Source: Patescibacteria group bacterium
Lineage (GTDB): Bacteria; Patescibacteriota; Minisyncoccia; Phycocordibacterales; SBAW01
DNA: 41,612 bases
NCBI GenBank assembly: GCA_028866155.1
Contig: JAGWIT010000003.1
Coordinates: 1-41,612, forward strand
Direction of reading: 5' to 3'
The notes below the pieces were generated by a model. It saw only the letters and a list, made by a program, of their open reading frames with translations. It was not told the origin of the DNA and ran no database searches. Positions 31,081 through 39,575 of this stretch are shown here, one piece after another (positions within the stretch are counted from its first letter, which is position 1; each line of letters opens with the position of its first letter). The position numbers and the translations under genes were made by a program.

Positions 31081-31326
31081 ATGCGCTACATCGAACACAT
31101 CAAAACCAAATCGACCCACGAGCGCCGCGCGCACGCGATACAAATGTCGTCTGCGATTTTGATAGTGGTGTTTTTGGTCTGGGTGTCGACGCTCGGATGG
31201 CGTTTTGCCTCAATCCCGCCGCAAACCGCCAGCTCGGATGTCTCGCAGACTGCGAGCGTGGTGCAGGCGAGCAATGGGAACGCAACTTTGTTAGTATCCA
31301 CGACGACCGACAGTTACGGGCAATAA
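31081..31326 (+). CDS. Small single-TM protein upstream of gyrA
   Basis: The 81-residue product has a basic N-terminus (HIKTKSTHERRAHAIQ), one TM helix (about 22-42), and a Ser/Thr/Ala-rich external tail. AAGAAG precedes the ATG. It ends three bases before the gyrA start, so the two are co-transcribed. No family is recognised; the fixed position suggests a small conserved CPR envelope protein. Confidence 0.6.
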   Translation: MRYIEHIKTKSTHERRAHAIQMSSAILIVVFLVWVSTLGWRFASIPPQTASSDVSQTASVVQASNGNATLLVSTTTDSYGQ

Positions 31327-31329
31327 ACT

Positions 31330-33807
31330 ATGGCTAAGGAAAAAGAAGAAAACGCGCCTCAACCGGGCAGCGAACATAAAAACGTGATAGAACGCAACAT
31401 CTCAACCGAGATGCGCGAGTCATACCTCGACTACGCGATGTCGGTCATTACCAGCCGCGCTCTCCCGGACGTGCGCGACGGGCTCAAGCCCGTGCATCGC
31501 CGCATCCTCTACGCGATGCACCGCATGGGGCTCACGCCGCAAGCGCGATTTCGCAAGTCGGCGGCGGTCGTGGGCGACGTGCTCGGCAAATACCATCCGC
31601 ACGGCGATGCGTCGGTGTATGACGCGATGGTCAAGATGGCGCAGGACTTCTCGATGCGCTATCCGCTCATCATCGGGCAGGGCAACTTCGGTTCAATCGA
31701 CGGCGACTCGGCCGCGGCCATGCGCTACACCGAGGCCAAGATGTCGAGGATGGCAGAGCAGTTGCTCGGCGATTTGGAGAAAGACACCGTCAACTGGCGG
31801 CCCAACTACGACGGCACTCTTAAAGAGCCCGAGGTTTTGCCCGCGGCGGTGCCCAACATTTTGCTCAACGGCACTTTAGGCATCGCGGTCGGCATGGCCA
31901 CTTCTATCCCTCCGCACAACCTGCAGGAGCTCTCCGCGGCGCTCACGCATCTCATCGAAAACCCCTCGGCATCGGTCGAGGATTTGATGGAGTTCGTCAC
32001 CGGTCCCGACTTTCCGACGGGGGCGGTCGCGTTTAATAAAAAAGATTTGCTCCACGCCTACTCCACCGGCAAGGGCGGCGTCGTCGTGCGCGGCAATGCC
32101 GAAATTGTTGAGGGCAAAAAGGGCGATTTTCAAATTATCATCAACTCGATACCCTACCGCGTCAACAAGGCCGACCTTATCGTGCGCATAGCCGACCTGG
32201 TTCGCGACAAAAAAATCGACGGCATCCGGGGGCTCCGCGACGAGTCGACACGCGACATCCGCGTGGTCGTCGACCTCAAGCAGGGCGCGCATCCGCAAAA
32301 GATCCTCAACTATCTCTACAAGCACACGGCGCTCGAGGACACCTTCCACTTCAACATGGTGGTATTGGTCGACGGCGTGCCGCAAACGCTGTCGCTCAAA
32401 GGCATTTTGCAGGAGTTCATCAAGCATCGCAAAGAGGTGGTCAAACGCCGCACCCAATTTGATTTGACGAAGGCGCAGGAGCGAGAGCACATCCTTCTTG
32501 GCCTCAAAAAAGCGCTCGACCACATCGACGAAATAATCAAGATAATCCGCGCGTCAAAGGACGTGCCCGAGGCGCACCAGAACTTGGTTAAGCGATTTAA
32601 ATTCTCGGATCTTCAGACCGCGGCGATTTTGGAGATGAAGCTCTCGCGCCTCGCCAATCTCGAGCGCAAGAAGGTCGAGGACGAATTGAAAGAGGTGCAG
32701 GCGCTCATCGAAGAGCTCACCGCGCTTTTAAATTCTGAGAAAAAGATGCTCGGAGTTATCAAAACCGAGATAGTCGAGATTGCCAAAAAACATGGAGACG
32801 AGCGCGAGACAAAAATAGTCAAAGGCGCCGCGGGCATCATCAACATTGAGGACCTCGTGCCCGACGAAGAGCAGGTGCTCGTGCTCACGGCCGGCGGCTA
32901 TGTGAAGCGCACCAACCCCGAGGAGTTTCGCAAGCAAAAGCGCGGCGGCGTGGGCGTCATTGACCTCGACACCAAAGAGGAGGACTTTGTCACAACCTTC
33001 CTCACCACCTCGACCCACAGCGACCTGCTCTTTTTTACCGACCTCGGCAAGGCCTATCAAATAAAGTTCTATGAGCTTCCCGAGGGGAAGCGCTCAACCA
33101 AGGGCAAGGCGATTGTCAACTTCCTCTCCGTCTCTGACAAAGAAAAGGTGACGAGCGTCCTGCCGATGCGCAAGAACCAGAAGGAGGGTGAAAAGTTTCT
33201 CTATATGATAACCAAGCAGGGCGTCGCTAAAAAAGTGGATGCGACGGCGTTCCACGATGTGCGGCGCTCGGGATTGATTGCGCAAAAACTCCAAAAGGGC
33301 GACGAGCTTATCGCCGCGCTCTTGGTTGAAAAGGGCGACGAGATTGTGCTCTCGAGCGCCAAGGGGCAGGCTATTCGTTTTAAAGAAAGCGATATCCGCG
33401 CGATGGGGCGCGCCGCAGGCGGCGTGCGCGGGATGAAGTTAAAGAGCGGCGACTTCATTGTCGGCGCCGACGTGGTGAAAAAGGGAGTCAAAGACCTCGA
33501 GGTGTTGGTCGTGTCGCGCAACGGCTACGGCAAAACAACGCCCACCGCGCAGTATAAAACCCAAAAAAGAGGCGGCGGCGGCATCAAAACAATCAAAGTG
33601 ACCCCTAAAACCGGCCCGCTCATTGCCGCAAAAGTGATTTCTAAAGAAGAAGGCGTAGGCGAGGATGAAATTGTCGTCGTGTCCCAAAAAGGCCAGGTCA
33701 TCCGCACCGAGCTCAAACAAATCCCATCGCTCTCCCGCGGCACCCAAGGCGTGCGCATAATGAAACTGAGGGAAGGCGACGCGATTGCCAGCTTCGTTTG
33801 TTTATAA
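31330..33807 (+). CDS. gyrA: DNA gyrase subunit A
   Basis: The 825-residue protein has the winged-helix breakage-reunion domain ([29 protein letters not shown]) with the catalytic Tyr in [12 protein letters not shown] coiled-coil gate follows (about 360-490), then a six-blade C-terminal beta-pinwheel whose GyrA-box-like sequence is QKRGGGG in [14 protein letters not shown]. It makes the transient double-strand break in supercoiling with GyrB, which is not in the window. The quinolone-determining region reads [12 protein letters not shown], with Ala at the position equivalent to E. coli Ser83. ParC is the alternative, but the full-length pinwheel favours GyrA. Confidence 0.95.
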   Translation: MAKEKEENAPQPGSEHKNVIERNISTEMRESYLDYAMSVITSRALPDVRDGLKPVHRRILYAMHRMGLTPQARFRKSAAVVGDVLGKYHPHGDASVYDAMVKMAQDFSMRYPLIIGQGNFGSIDGDSAAAMRYTEAKMSRMAEQLLGDLEKDTVNWRPNYDGTLKEPEVLPAAVPNILLNGTLGIAVGMATSIPPHNLQELSAALTHLIENPSASVEDLMEFVTGPDFPTGAVAFNKKDLLHAYSTGKGGVVVRGNAEIVEGKKGDFQIIINSIPYRVNKADLIVRIADLVRDKKIDGIRGLRDESTRDIRVVVDLKQGAHPQKILNYLYKHTALEDTFHFNMVVLVDGVPQTLSLKGILQEFIKHRKEVVKRRTQFDLTKAQEREHILLGLKKALDHIDEIIKIIRASKDVPEAHQNLVKRFKFSDLQTAAILEMKLSRLANLERKKVEDELKEVQALIEELTALLNSEKKMLGVIKTEIVEIAKKHGDERETKIVKGAAGIINIEDLVPDEEQVLVLTAGGYVKRTNPEEFRKQKRGGVGVIDLDTKEEDFVTTFLTTSTHSDLLFFTDLGKAYQIKFYELPEGKRSTKGKAIVNFLSVSDKEKVTSVLPMRKNQKEGEKFLYMITKQGVAKKVDATAFHDVRRSGLIAQKLQKGDELIAALLVEKGDEIVLSSAKGQAIRFKESDIRAMGRAAGGVRGMKLKSGDFIVGADVVKKGVKDLEVLVVSRNGYGKTTPTAQYKTQKRGGGGIKTIKVTPKTGPLIAAKVISKEEGVGEDEIVVVSQKGQVIRTELKQIPSLSRGTQGVRIMKLREGDAIASFVCL

Positions 33808-33813
33808 AAATTT

Positions 33814-34263
33814 ATGGTGCAGTCTAAATATTTTCCTGACGCGTTTTATCGGGTGTCGATCAAGGGCGTGCTGGTCGAAGATGACCAACTTATGTTGGTT
33901 GAGGACAGCGAGAGTCTTCCTATTGAGTGGGAGTTGCCCGGCGGGGGTTTGGACTTCGGCGAGAATTTCCGCGGGGCTCTGGCACGTGAAATTAAAGAGG
34001 AGATGGGGCTTGAGGTCACAAAAATTGCTGACAAGCCACTTTATATGTACACCCACAAACGTTTTGAGCGTCGTGAGATGGACTGGTTTTGGGTGCTCAT
34101 TATGGCCTACCCGATTAAATTAGACTACAAAAAGTTTATTCCGACTGACTCCTGTCTCTCGATTAAGTTTATGACAAAGGAGGAAATGTTTGCCGATAAA
34201 GACAATATAGCTGATCAAATTCGTCCGCTCGTCGATCTCTTCAACCCTGCAGATTTCAAGTGA
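33814..34263 (+). CDS. Nudix hydrolase
   Basis: The 149-residue protein has a complete Nudix box, GGGLDFGENFRGALAREIKEEMGL, at about residues 47-70, preceded by IEWELPGG. It should hydrolyse a nucleoside diphosphate linked to another moiety; the substrate cannot be told. It starts six bases after the gyrA stop and leads the small-gene run 33814-35628. It is not closely similar to the NUDT15-like enzyme at 16307. Confidence 0.92.
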   Translation: MVQSKYFPDAFYRVSIKGVLVEDDQLMLVEDSESLPIEWELPGGGLDFGENFRGALAREIKEEMGLEVTKIADKPLYMYTHKRFERREMDWFWVLIMAYPIKLDYKKFIPTDSCLSIKFMTKEEMFADKDNIADQIRPLVDLFNPADFK

Positions 34264-34286
34264 TCATCTACCAAAGATTTTGAGGT

Positions 34287-34817
34287 ATGAAACCGATTGC
34301 ACTAGATTTGTTACATAAAGAAAGAGTGTGTGTTTTGGCGGTGCCTATGGGGGGCGGCGAGCCGCATGCTGCGGTGGTGCACTACTCGCAGCAAACCGAC
34401 CCGGTTAAGATTTTTATACAAACATACCCGACAGTTAAAGTGCAGGCGATTAAAGACAGGGGAGGCAGGGCGCCTGCAGCGGTCGTGGTGGGGCTTGATG
34501 AGGCGGCGTTTGTGACGCTCCAAATGCACGGGCAGGTGCGTATTGTTTCCGACTCGGCCGAGCTCGAGCAAGTTTACAAAATACACTACGCCAAACACCC
34601 CGATGCCGAAAAATATAAGAGTGCGACTACCATTTTCCTAGAATTTACCCCCACTTGGTGGCGCTATTCGGATTTTAAAACAGACCCAGAGACGACGGTT
34701 GAAGGGAAATTAGGATCACTTACAAGGATTTTGAGAAGGTTGATATACGTGCGGGACGTATTATTGACGTGCAGGATTTTCCTGAGGCTCGCAAGGCCGC
34801 CTATAAACTCGAGATAG
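34287..34817 (+). CDS. PPOX/FMN-binding split-barrel protein, stop codon apparently lost
   Basis: Residues 1-142 look like a pyridoxamine-phosphate-oxidase-like split barrel: LLHKERVCVLAVPMGGGEPHAAVVHY at the start and FLEFTPTWWRYSDFKT near the end. The natural end should be after EGK at 34709: codon 34710-34712 is TTA where TGA would give the usual ATGA overlap with the next gene. The extra residues to 34817 (GSLTRILRRLIYVRD...) are the CsaA gene in the wrong frame. Intended range is therefore 34287-34712. Likely cofactor FMN or F420-like; substrate unknown. Confidence 0.75.
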   Translation: MKPIALDLLHKERVCVLAVPMGGGEPHAAVVHYSQQTDPVKIFIQTYPTVKVQAIKDRGGRAPAAVVVGLDEAAFVTLQMHGQVRIVSDSAELEQVYKIHYAKHPDAEKYKSATTIFLEFTPTWWRYSDFKTDPETTVEGKLGSLTRILRRLIYVRDVLLTCRIFLRLARPPINSR

Positions 34818-35050
34818 ATTTCGGGCCGGAGATCGGCGTCAAGCAATCGAGCGTGCAGGCGCCAGGCGCGCATACAAAAGAAGAGTTGGTGGGGAGTCTG
34901 GTGTGCTGTGTCGTGAACTTTCCGGTCAAGCGCGTCGGGCCATTTGAGTCCGAAGTGTTGACACTCGGCTTCAAGAACAACGCCGGTAATGGCTGGGTGC
35001 TCATTGAACCCAAAAAAGATTCTGTTGAAATTGGGGGTAAACTGCAATGA
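34709..35050 (+). CDS. CsaA-like tRNA-binding protein with non-standard start
   Basis: The frame from 34709 reads IRITYKDFEKVDIRAG then RIIDVQDFPEARKAAYKLEIDFG and VNFPVKRVGPFESEVLTLGF, a full CsaA/EMAP-like tRNA-binding domain of about 113 residues. The first codon is ATT, preceded by GAAGGGA at a reasonable distance; the only in-frame standard start (GTG 34769) would remove the first 20 conserved residues. A G at 34711 would make it ATG. Either ATT is used, as in infC, or the gene is crippled. Its stop overlaps the next start (ATGA 35047-35050). Confidence 0.75.
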   Translation: MRITYKDFEKVDIRAGRIIDVQDFPEARKAAYKLEIDFGPEIGVKQSSVQAPGAHTKEELVGSLVCCVVNFPVKRVGPFESEVLTLGFKNNAGNGWVLIEPKKDSVEIGGKLQ

Positions 35051-35448
35051 AAAAACTATACGTTGGCTGTAGCCTAACGCAGGCGCCTGAAGATTTTAAA
35101 CAACGGGTTGAAGACCTGAAAAATCTCCTACGAAAAGATTTTGAAATTTTAGATTTCATTGGAGTTATTGCGGGGACTCCGGCCGATGTGTATCTTTGGG
35201 ACATACACGAGTGCGTCGCCAAATGCGATGTGTTTATAGCTATTTGTGATTATCCCGCAATCGGACTGGGATATGAACTCGGTGTTGCGGTCGAGCAGCT
35301 TAAAAAACCAACGCTCGCCTTAGCGCACAAAGATGCAAAAATTTCTCGACTTCTTTTGGGTATTGAATTGCCTTATTATAAATTTGCGAGATACGAAAAT
35401 ATGGGAGAAATCCCAAAAATTTTAGCAGATTTTATTGATAAAATTTAA
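35047..35448 (+). CDS. Nucleoside 2-deoxyribosyltransferase-like protein
   Basis: The 133-residue protein fits the NDT/DUF4406 fold: VGCSLTQAPEDFKQRVEDLKNLL at the start, IHECVAKCDVFIAICDYPAIGLGYELGVAVEQLKKPTLAL in the middle (the Asp and SxGxGxE-type loop). The Glu in YELG is the usual nucleophile. Enzymes of this group cleave or exchange N-glycosidic bonds of nucleosides or their monophosphates. The start overlaps the CsaA stop by four bases. Confidence 0.75.
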   Translation: MKKLYVGCSLTQAPEDFKQRVEDLKNLLRKDFEILDFIGVIAGTPADVYLWDIHECVAKCDVFIAICDYPAIGLGYELGVAVEQLKKPTLALAHKDAKISRLLLGIELPYYKFARYENMGEIPKILADFIDKI

Positions 35449-35451
35449 AGT

Positions 35452-35628
35452 ATGATTTGCCCGTTTTGCGAGCCGAAACAGCGGGTGTTGGTGGCGCATA
35501 TGTACTACCACGTCTTGCCGCGCGATTTTAAGGACCGGATGCATCAGCTCGTCGATATCCATGACCCGACGCTTTTCGAAGATCTCTCGCCAGAAGAGCA
35601 CGACCGCATCGCAAAACTGCTTGAATAA
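35452..35628 (+). CDS. Small protein, 58 residues, CPFC motif
   Basis: Not in the ORF track because of its size. ATG 35452 follows the previous stop by three bases. The product (MICPFCEPKQRVLVAHMYYHVLP...) starts with a CPFC pair and has several His residues. It ends in a helix LSPEEHDRIAKLLE. The codon use and tight spacing support a real gene, co-transcribed with the upstream run. It may bind a metal; no family recognised. Confidence 0.6.
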   Translation: MICPFCEPKQRVLVAHMYYHVLPRDFKDRMHQLVDIHDPTLFEDLSPEEHDRIAKLLE

Positions 35629-35667
35629 ATCACAAAATTTGATATACTTTTACTCAGCAAACGAATC

Positions 35668-35689
35668 AAAAAAAGGTTGAAACTTTTTT
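35668..35689 (+). terminator. A/T hairpin terminator after the small-gene run
   Basis: AAAAAAG (35669-35675) pairs with CTTTTTT (35683-35689), a typical small-genome terminator that could work on both strands. Confidence 0.5.
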
Positions 35690-35740
35690 GCCCGACGCGC
35701 GTATACATATACAGAGACAACAGAAGGGGAGACTTCTCGA

Positions 35741-35983
35741 ATGTCCAATGTTCTTTTTGCTGAAAAATCCACTAGCGTTCGATTCGCGTCGCTCGACGAG
35801 GTCGAGAAGGCTATCAAAATTTTTGCCGCCGACCCGGTCATCGATATGGTCTTGCTTGGCGATGCCGAGCTTCTGTGGGATTTGTCCGGATACGAACTAC
35901 GCGTCCCCGCCCGTGCGGATGGGCGCATCGAGCTGTTGCTCGACCGTTATGAAGTCCCGTTTGTCTTGCAGTCTGCCGACTGA
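35741..35983 (+). CDS. Hypothetical protein, 80 residues
   Basis: A GGGGAG site lies about ten bases before ATG 35741. The product (MSNVLFAEKSTSVRFASLDE...) has an alpha/beta pattern with no TM helix and an acidic character. It is a single-gene unit between two terminator hairpins. No family recognised. Confidence 0.6.
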   Translation: MSNVLFAEKSTSVRFASLDEVEKAIKIFAADPVIDMVLLGDAELLWDLSGYELRVPARADGRIELLLDRYEVPFVLQSAD

Positions 35984-35990
35984 CGTCCTG

Positions 35991-36016
35991 CCCGCCTTGC
36001 GCACAGCGCAGGCGGG
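35991..36016 (+). terminator. GC-rich hairpin terminator
   Basis: CCCGCC+TGCGC (35991-36002) pairs with GCGCA+GGCGGG (36006-36016), followed by CATTTTC. It ends the 80-residue gene. Confidence 0.6.
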
Positions 36017-36059
36017 CATTTTCATGTAAGAATCACACCGCTCGTGCGTATATATAAGC

Positions 36060-36203
36060 ATGAGGGCAAAGATCTGGAACACGCGCGGCATACTCGGGCT
36101 CATCGCGCTGGCGCTTGTTGCCGTGCTTCTCTACTCGGCCGCCGGCGCGTTTATCCTGCACGCCGGCCAGAGCGCAGCTGCCGTGAGCGCCGCCTCAAGA
36201 TAA
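36060..36203 (+). CDS. Small single-TM protein, 47 residues
   Basis: Too short for the track. ATG 36060 opens a frame with a basic start (MRAKIWNTRG), one TM helix (about 11-33), and an Ala/Ser tail, ending at TAA 36201-36203, 26 bases before the methyltransferase. Codon use resembles its neighbours. Function unknown. Confidence 0.45.
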   Translation: MRAKIWNTRGILGLIALALVAVLLYSAAGAFILHAGQSAAAVSAASR

Positions 36204-36229
36204 TTTTTTGGGTGCTATACTCAAGCCAA

Positions 36230-36769
36230 ATGGAGGAGAGTTCGTTCCTACACCCCAAGCGGGCGGTACGCGCGGCAAAAATCCACGAAGGCATGCGCGT
36301 TGCCGATTTTAACGCTGGAGCGGGATTTTTTACACGCGCGGCGGCGCGCGCAGCCGGCCCCGAGGGAGTGGTGTGGGCAGTCGACGCCAACCGCGACCTC
36401 CTGCCGCGGATAAAAAACCTCAGCGTCGGCGAAGGGCTGCACAACGTCGAGGTTATGCATGGCGATGTCTCGCGCGCAGAGGGGAGCAACCTGCCGGCAG
36501 AGTCGTTCGATTTTTGCCTTGCGGCCAATCTTTTGTTCGGCGTCGAGGACAAGGCGGCCACCTTGCGCGAGATGCGCCGCGTGCTCAAACCCCGCGGCAA
36601 GGCGCTCGTCATCGATTGGCGAGGCTCTTTTGGGGGCCTCGGGCCGCATCCAAGCCACGTGGTCACGGCGGCCGCCGCCAAAGAGCTGGCTGGGGACGAG
36701 GGCTTTACCATTTTGGAGGATATCCCGGCGGGCGAGTACCACTGGGGATTCGTCGCGCGCAAAAAATAA
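36230..36769 (+). CDS. SAM-dependent methyltransferase (class I)
   Basis: From ATG 36230 (MEESSFLHPKRAV) the 179-residue protein has the SAM-binding motif I VADFNAGAGFFTRAAA, motif II around VWAVDANRDLL, the acidic VMHGDVSR, and FCLAANLLFGVEDKAATLREMRRVLKPRGKALVIDW. It fits the type 11 methyltransferase family. The track start at 36044 adds an unrelated Arg-rich stretch and is wrong. Substrate unknown. It lies before the solute-binding protein gene. Confidence 0.87.
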   Translation: MEESSFLHPKRAVRAAKIHEGMRVADFNAGAGFFTRAAARAAGPEGVVWAVDANRDLLPRIKNLSVGEGLHNVEVMHGDVSRAEGSNLPAESFDFCLAANLLFGVEDKAATLREMRRVLKPRGKALVIDWRGSFGGLGPHPSHVVTAAAAKELAGDEGFTILEDIPAGEYHWGFVARKK

Positions 36770-36798
36770 ACTGCAGGTACAATGGATAGGGTACGCGC

Positions 36799-38100
36799 AT
36801 GAATCATCTCTCCACATTCCAGATAATAGTCTTCGGCTTGTCTATCTTTTTTCTTATCCTTGGCGTGGGTATCTTTGCCGCGTTTGGCGGGCTTCTCGGG
36901 GGCTCGAGCGTCGGGCCGGTCACGGTGTGGGGCACGATGGACGCCTCGGTCATGAGCAATTTGCTCGCGACCCTGCGCCAATCGGACAAAACATTTGAGA
37001 ACGTGCAGTATATCCAAAAAGACCCTGCGACCTACGACACCAACCTGGTGAGCGCAATGGCCGCAGGCACCGGCCCCGATCTCTTTTTGGTCTCGCAGGA
37101 CACGGTCTCGTCTTTTGCCGACAAGATAAAGGCCATTCCGTACGGCAGCTACTCGCAGGCGCAGTTTACCGGTTCGTTCATCGACGAAGGCCAGCTTTTT
37201 TTGACCAACACTGGCGCGCTGGCTTTGCCGTTTAGCATCGACCCGCTGGTGATGTACTACAACCGCGACCTTTTTGCCGCCGCGGGCCTTGCCCAGGCGC
37301 CCAAATATTGGAATGATTTCCTCACTATCGCGCCAAAAATAACCTCGCTCGATACTAACTCGAATGTTCAAAAAAGCGCCGTCGCGCTCGGGGTGTGGCC
37401 GAACATCGACCATGCCAAGGACATCCTCTCGACGCTCTTTATGCAGGCGGGAGATCCGATAATCGTGCGCGGCTCCGACGGCTCGCTGGTGCCGGTCTTC
37501 GGCCAGACGCCCGTGAACGCGCCGGCCAACCCCGCCGAGTCGGCTCTGCGCTTTTATACCGAGTTCGCCGACCCCTCAAAAACCACCTACTCGTGGAACG
37601 CCTCTTTGCCCGAGGCCTCTATAGCGTTTACCTCCGGCGATGTGGCAGTATACTTCGGTTTTGCCAGCGAATATCCGAGCTTAGCCGCACGCAACCCAAA
37701 CCTGCACTTTAGTGCGGCACTCCTCCCGCAGCTCCAAGGCAACTCCTCTCAGCTGACGTTCGGCGAGCTCACGAGCGTCGCCATATCGCGCACCGCGCAC
37801 AACCCTGCCGGCGCGCTCGCGGTGGCCGAAAAGCTGACCGGCCAGCAAGCGATTTTGCTTTTGACGCAGGCCGAAGGGTTGCCGCCGGTACGCCGCGATG
37901 TCATCGTCGACACCTCGAGCAGCGCCGCCCTGCAGGTGTTCGTGCAGTCGAGCCTGCTCTCCAAAGCGTGGCTTGACCCCGCACCCGCGCAGACAAACGC
38001 CATCTTCAAGACCATGATCGAGTCGGTCATCAGCGGAGCCGAGCAGCCCGCGGGCGCCGTGTCGCTCGGCGCGCAGTCGCTCGCGCAAATTTCGCACTAA
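36799..38100 (+). CDS. Membrane-anchored extracellular solute-binding protein
   Basis: The 433-residue protein has an N-terminal TM helix (about 8-30) instead of a lipobox, then a family 1 solute-binding fold: VTVWGTMD, NLVSAMAAGTGPDLFLVSQDT, LPFSIDPLVMYYNRDLFAAAGL (sugar-binding protein signature), and FTSGDVAVYFGFASEY. Such proteins deliver sugars or oligomers to ABC importers. No ABC permease or ATPase for it is in the window; downstream are small pilin-like membrane genes, the first two bases later. It may serve another uptake machine or act as a surface binder. Confidence 0.83.
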   Translation: MNHLSTFQIIVFGLSIFFLILGVGIFAAFGGLLGGSSVGPVTVWGTMDASVMSNLLATLRQSDKTFENVQYIQKDPATYDTNLVSAMAAGTGPDLFLVSQDTVSSFADKIKAIPYGSYSQAQFTGSFIDEGQLFLTNTGALALPFSIDPLVMYYNRDLFAAAGLAQAPKYWNDFLTIAPKITSLDTNSNVQKSAVALGVWPNIDHAKDILSTLFMQAGDPIIVRGSDGSLVPVFGQTPVNAPANPAESALRFYTEFADPSKTTYSWNASLPEASIAFTSGDVAVYFGFASEYPSLAARNPNLHFSAALLPQLQGNSSQLTFGELTSVAISRTAHNPAGALAVAEKLTGQQAILLLTQAEGLPPVRRDVIVDTSSSAALQVFVQSSLLSKAWLDPAPAQTNAIFKTMIESVISGAEQPAGAVSLGAQSLAQISH

Positions 38101-38101
38101 C

Positions 38102-38323
38102 ATGTCCCACGACCTCATCAACACGGTTATGGCGCTCCTCTTTGCGGTGGCGCTGGTGTGTGTGGGGTGGGGGATGGCGATGTATTTTTATGAGATGGGG
38201 AGCGACGAGGGCAAGAAAGAATACAAGGGCCTGCTTCTCAACAGTGTTTCGGCGCTGGTATTATTGATGATAATCTACGCCGTTTTGGAGTGGCTCAGGG
38301 GAGCCGTGGGCGGATTTTTTTAG
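38102..38323 (+). CDS. Two-TM small membrane protein (pilin-like array, member 1)
   Basis: 73 residues with two TM helices (about 8-28, 45-65) joined by a charged loop (MGSDEGKKEYKG). The same plan recurs in the next four genes. It starts two bases after the solute-binding protein stop. Confidence 0.6.
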   Translation: MSHDLINTVMALLFAVALVCVGWGMAMYFYEMGSDEGKKEYKGLLLNSVSALVLLMIIYAVLEWLRGAVGGFF

Positions 38324-38338
38324 CTATATACTAGAGAC

Positions 38339-38764
38339 ATGAAGCGAATTATTTTTGCAACCATAATTGCCGGGTCGATTATCCTTGTGCCTGTCCTCAC
38401 TTTTGCGCAAAGTAATCCCGCCACCGGTGGTGTGAGTAATCCCGTGTCCGGTGGTCAAACATCCTACACCGTTCAAAACCCGCTCGCGGCTAACAGCTTT
38501 TGCGGCCTTGTCCAAAATTTGCTGAAGGCGGCACTCGCCATCGGCATCCCCATCGCGGTGCTCTTCATAGTCTACGCAGGTTTTAAGTTTGTTCTGGCGC
38601 AGGGCAACTCCACCAAGCTTGAAGAAGCGAGAAACAATTTTATGTGGACAGTCGTCGGCATCGGGATATTCCTCGGCGCATGGCTCTTGGCGAGCGTCGT
38701 TGCCAACACCATCAATGCGCTCGGCTCCGGCGGCAACCAGCCCAACATCATCTCTTGCAATTAA
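38339..38764 (+). CDS. VirB2/TrbC or T4SS-pilin-like protein (member 2)
   Basis: The 141-residue product has a signal peptide (about 1-24, ending TFAQ), a Ser/Gly linker, then two TM helices (about 67-90, 105-130) around the loop GNSTKLEEARNNFMWTVVG, and a C-terminal Cys pair partner (ISC; first Cys in NSFCG). This matches VirB2-type pilins, which are processed into short hydrophobic subunits. No VirB4, VirB6 or other T4SS part is in the window. Confidence 0.72.
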   Translation: MKRIIFATIIAGSIILVPVLTFAQSNPATGGVSNPVSGGQTSYTVQNPLAANSFCGLVQNLLKAALAIGIPIAVLFIVYAGFKFVLAQGNSTKLEEARNNFMWTVVGIGIFLGAWLLASVVANTINALGSGGNQPNIISCN

Positions 38765-38769
38765 TTAAT

Positions 38770-39126
38770 ATGGGACTGCTCAACTCGGGCGCGACATTTG
38801 CTTCGATAGTAGAAAGCGTCATCTTGCTCATCAACCTTCTCTTGGGGGTGCTCGCGGCGCTCGCTATTGTCGTGTTCTTTTACGGTTTGGTCCTCTATGT
38901 ATACAAATCGGGCGACGCCCACGCGCACGAAGAAGGGCGCGAGCGGATAGTGTGGAGCCTTATAGCGCTCTTTGCCCTTTTTTCTATCTGGGGGATCCTG
39001 GCGCTCCTGCAGATATCTTTTTTTGGCGGGACCGTGATGAACTCGGGCACTTATTCGCCTTCGTATGGCAATACGAGTGCCCAAAGTTCTGGCACTTTTC
39101 AATCAAGCAGCAATGCTATCTATTAA
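38770..39126 (+). CDS. Two-TM pilin-like protein (member 3)
   Basis: From ATG 38770 the protein has 118 residues: two TM helices (about 12-42, 60-82) around KSGDAHAHEEGRERIVWS, then a Ser/Tyr/Gly-rich external tail (TYSPSYGNTSAQSSGTF). The loop and second helix (LIALFALFSIWGILALLQ) closely resemble members 4 and 5. The track ORF at 38644 starts too early. Confidence 0.65.
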   Translation: MGLLNSGATFASIVESVILLINLLLGVLAALAIVVFFYGLVLYVYKSGDAHAHEEGRERIVWSLIALFALFSIWGILALLQISFFGGTVMNSGTYSPSYGNTSAQSSGTFQSSSNAIY

Positions 39127-39202
39127 GTGCCTATCCACACGTCATCCTTGTGCGCTTTCGCCCGCCTGTTAGAGTTAGGGAGTAACCACACATCTTATAT
39201 TT

Positions 39203-39565
39203 ATGAAAAAAACAGCACTCGCCGCCGCTTTGCTCTTTGCACTCCCGTTTGTCGCCTTTGCCCAGGCGCTCCAGCCGGTCATGGTTCTCGTTTCTGCAGT
39301 GGGCAATATACTCAACATGCTCATCCCGGTCCTCATCGCGGCGGCATTGGTATTCTTTTTTTATGGTCTTATCAAATATATTCAGCATCCTGAAGGCGGC
39401 GGAGATCATGGCGGGGGCGGAGGCCGTTCAATCATGATAGCCGGCTTGGTGTCGCTCTTTATCATGGTGTCGGTTTGGGGCATTGTGAACCTCGCTCAAA
39501 ACGCGCTCGGCGTGCAGGGCAACGCGCCGGTGCAGGTGCCCCAGGTGCCGCAGGCGTCATACTAA
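39203..39565 (+). CDS. Two-TM pilin-like protein with Gly/His-rich loop (member 4)
   Basis: The 120-residue product has a signal peptide (about 1-20, AFAQA), two TM helices (about 33-60, 75-97), and a loop that carries GGGDHGGGGGR. The flanking FFFYGLIKYI and LVSLFIMVSVWGIVNLAQ match members 3 and 5. The tail is Pro/Val/Gln-rich. A 76-base gap before it is the only larger gap in the array and could hold a promoter. Confidence 0.68.
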   Translation: MKKTALAAALLFALPFVAFAQALQPVMVLVSAVGNILNMLIPVLIAAALVFFFYGLIKYIQHPEGGGDHGGGGGRSIMIAGLVSLFIMVSVWGIVNLAQNALGVQGNAPVQVPQVPQASY

Positions 39566-39575
39566 AGGGCTTCTC

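Noticed and set aside
31876-32523. 215-residue minus-strand ORF opposite gyrA
   Set aside because: Shadow frame of gyrA; no ribosome site or domain.
36151-37413. 420-residue minus-strand ORF
   Set aside because: It is antisense to the methyltransferase and solute-binding protein genes, which have clear domains; composition is typical of a shadow frame.
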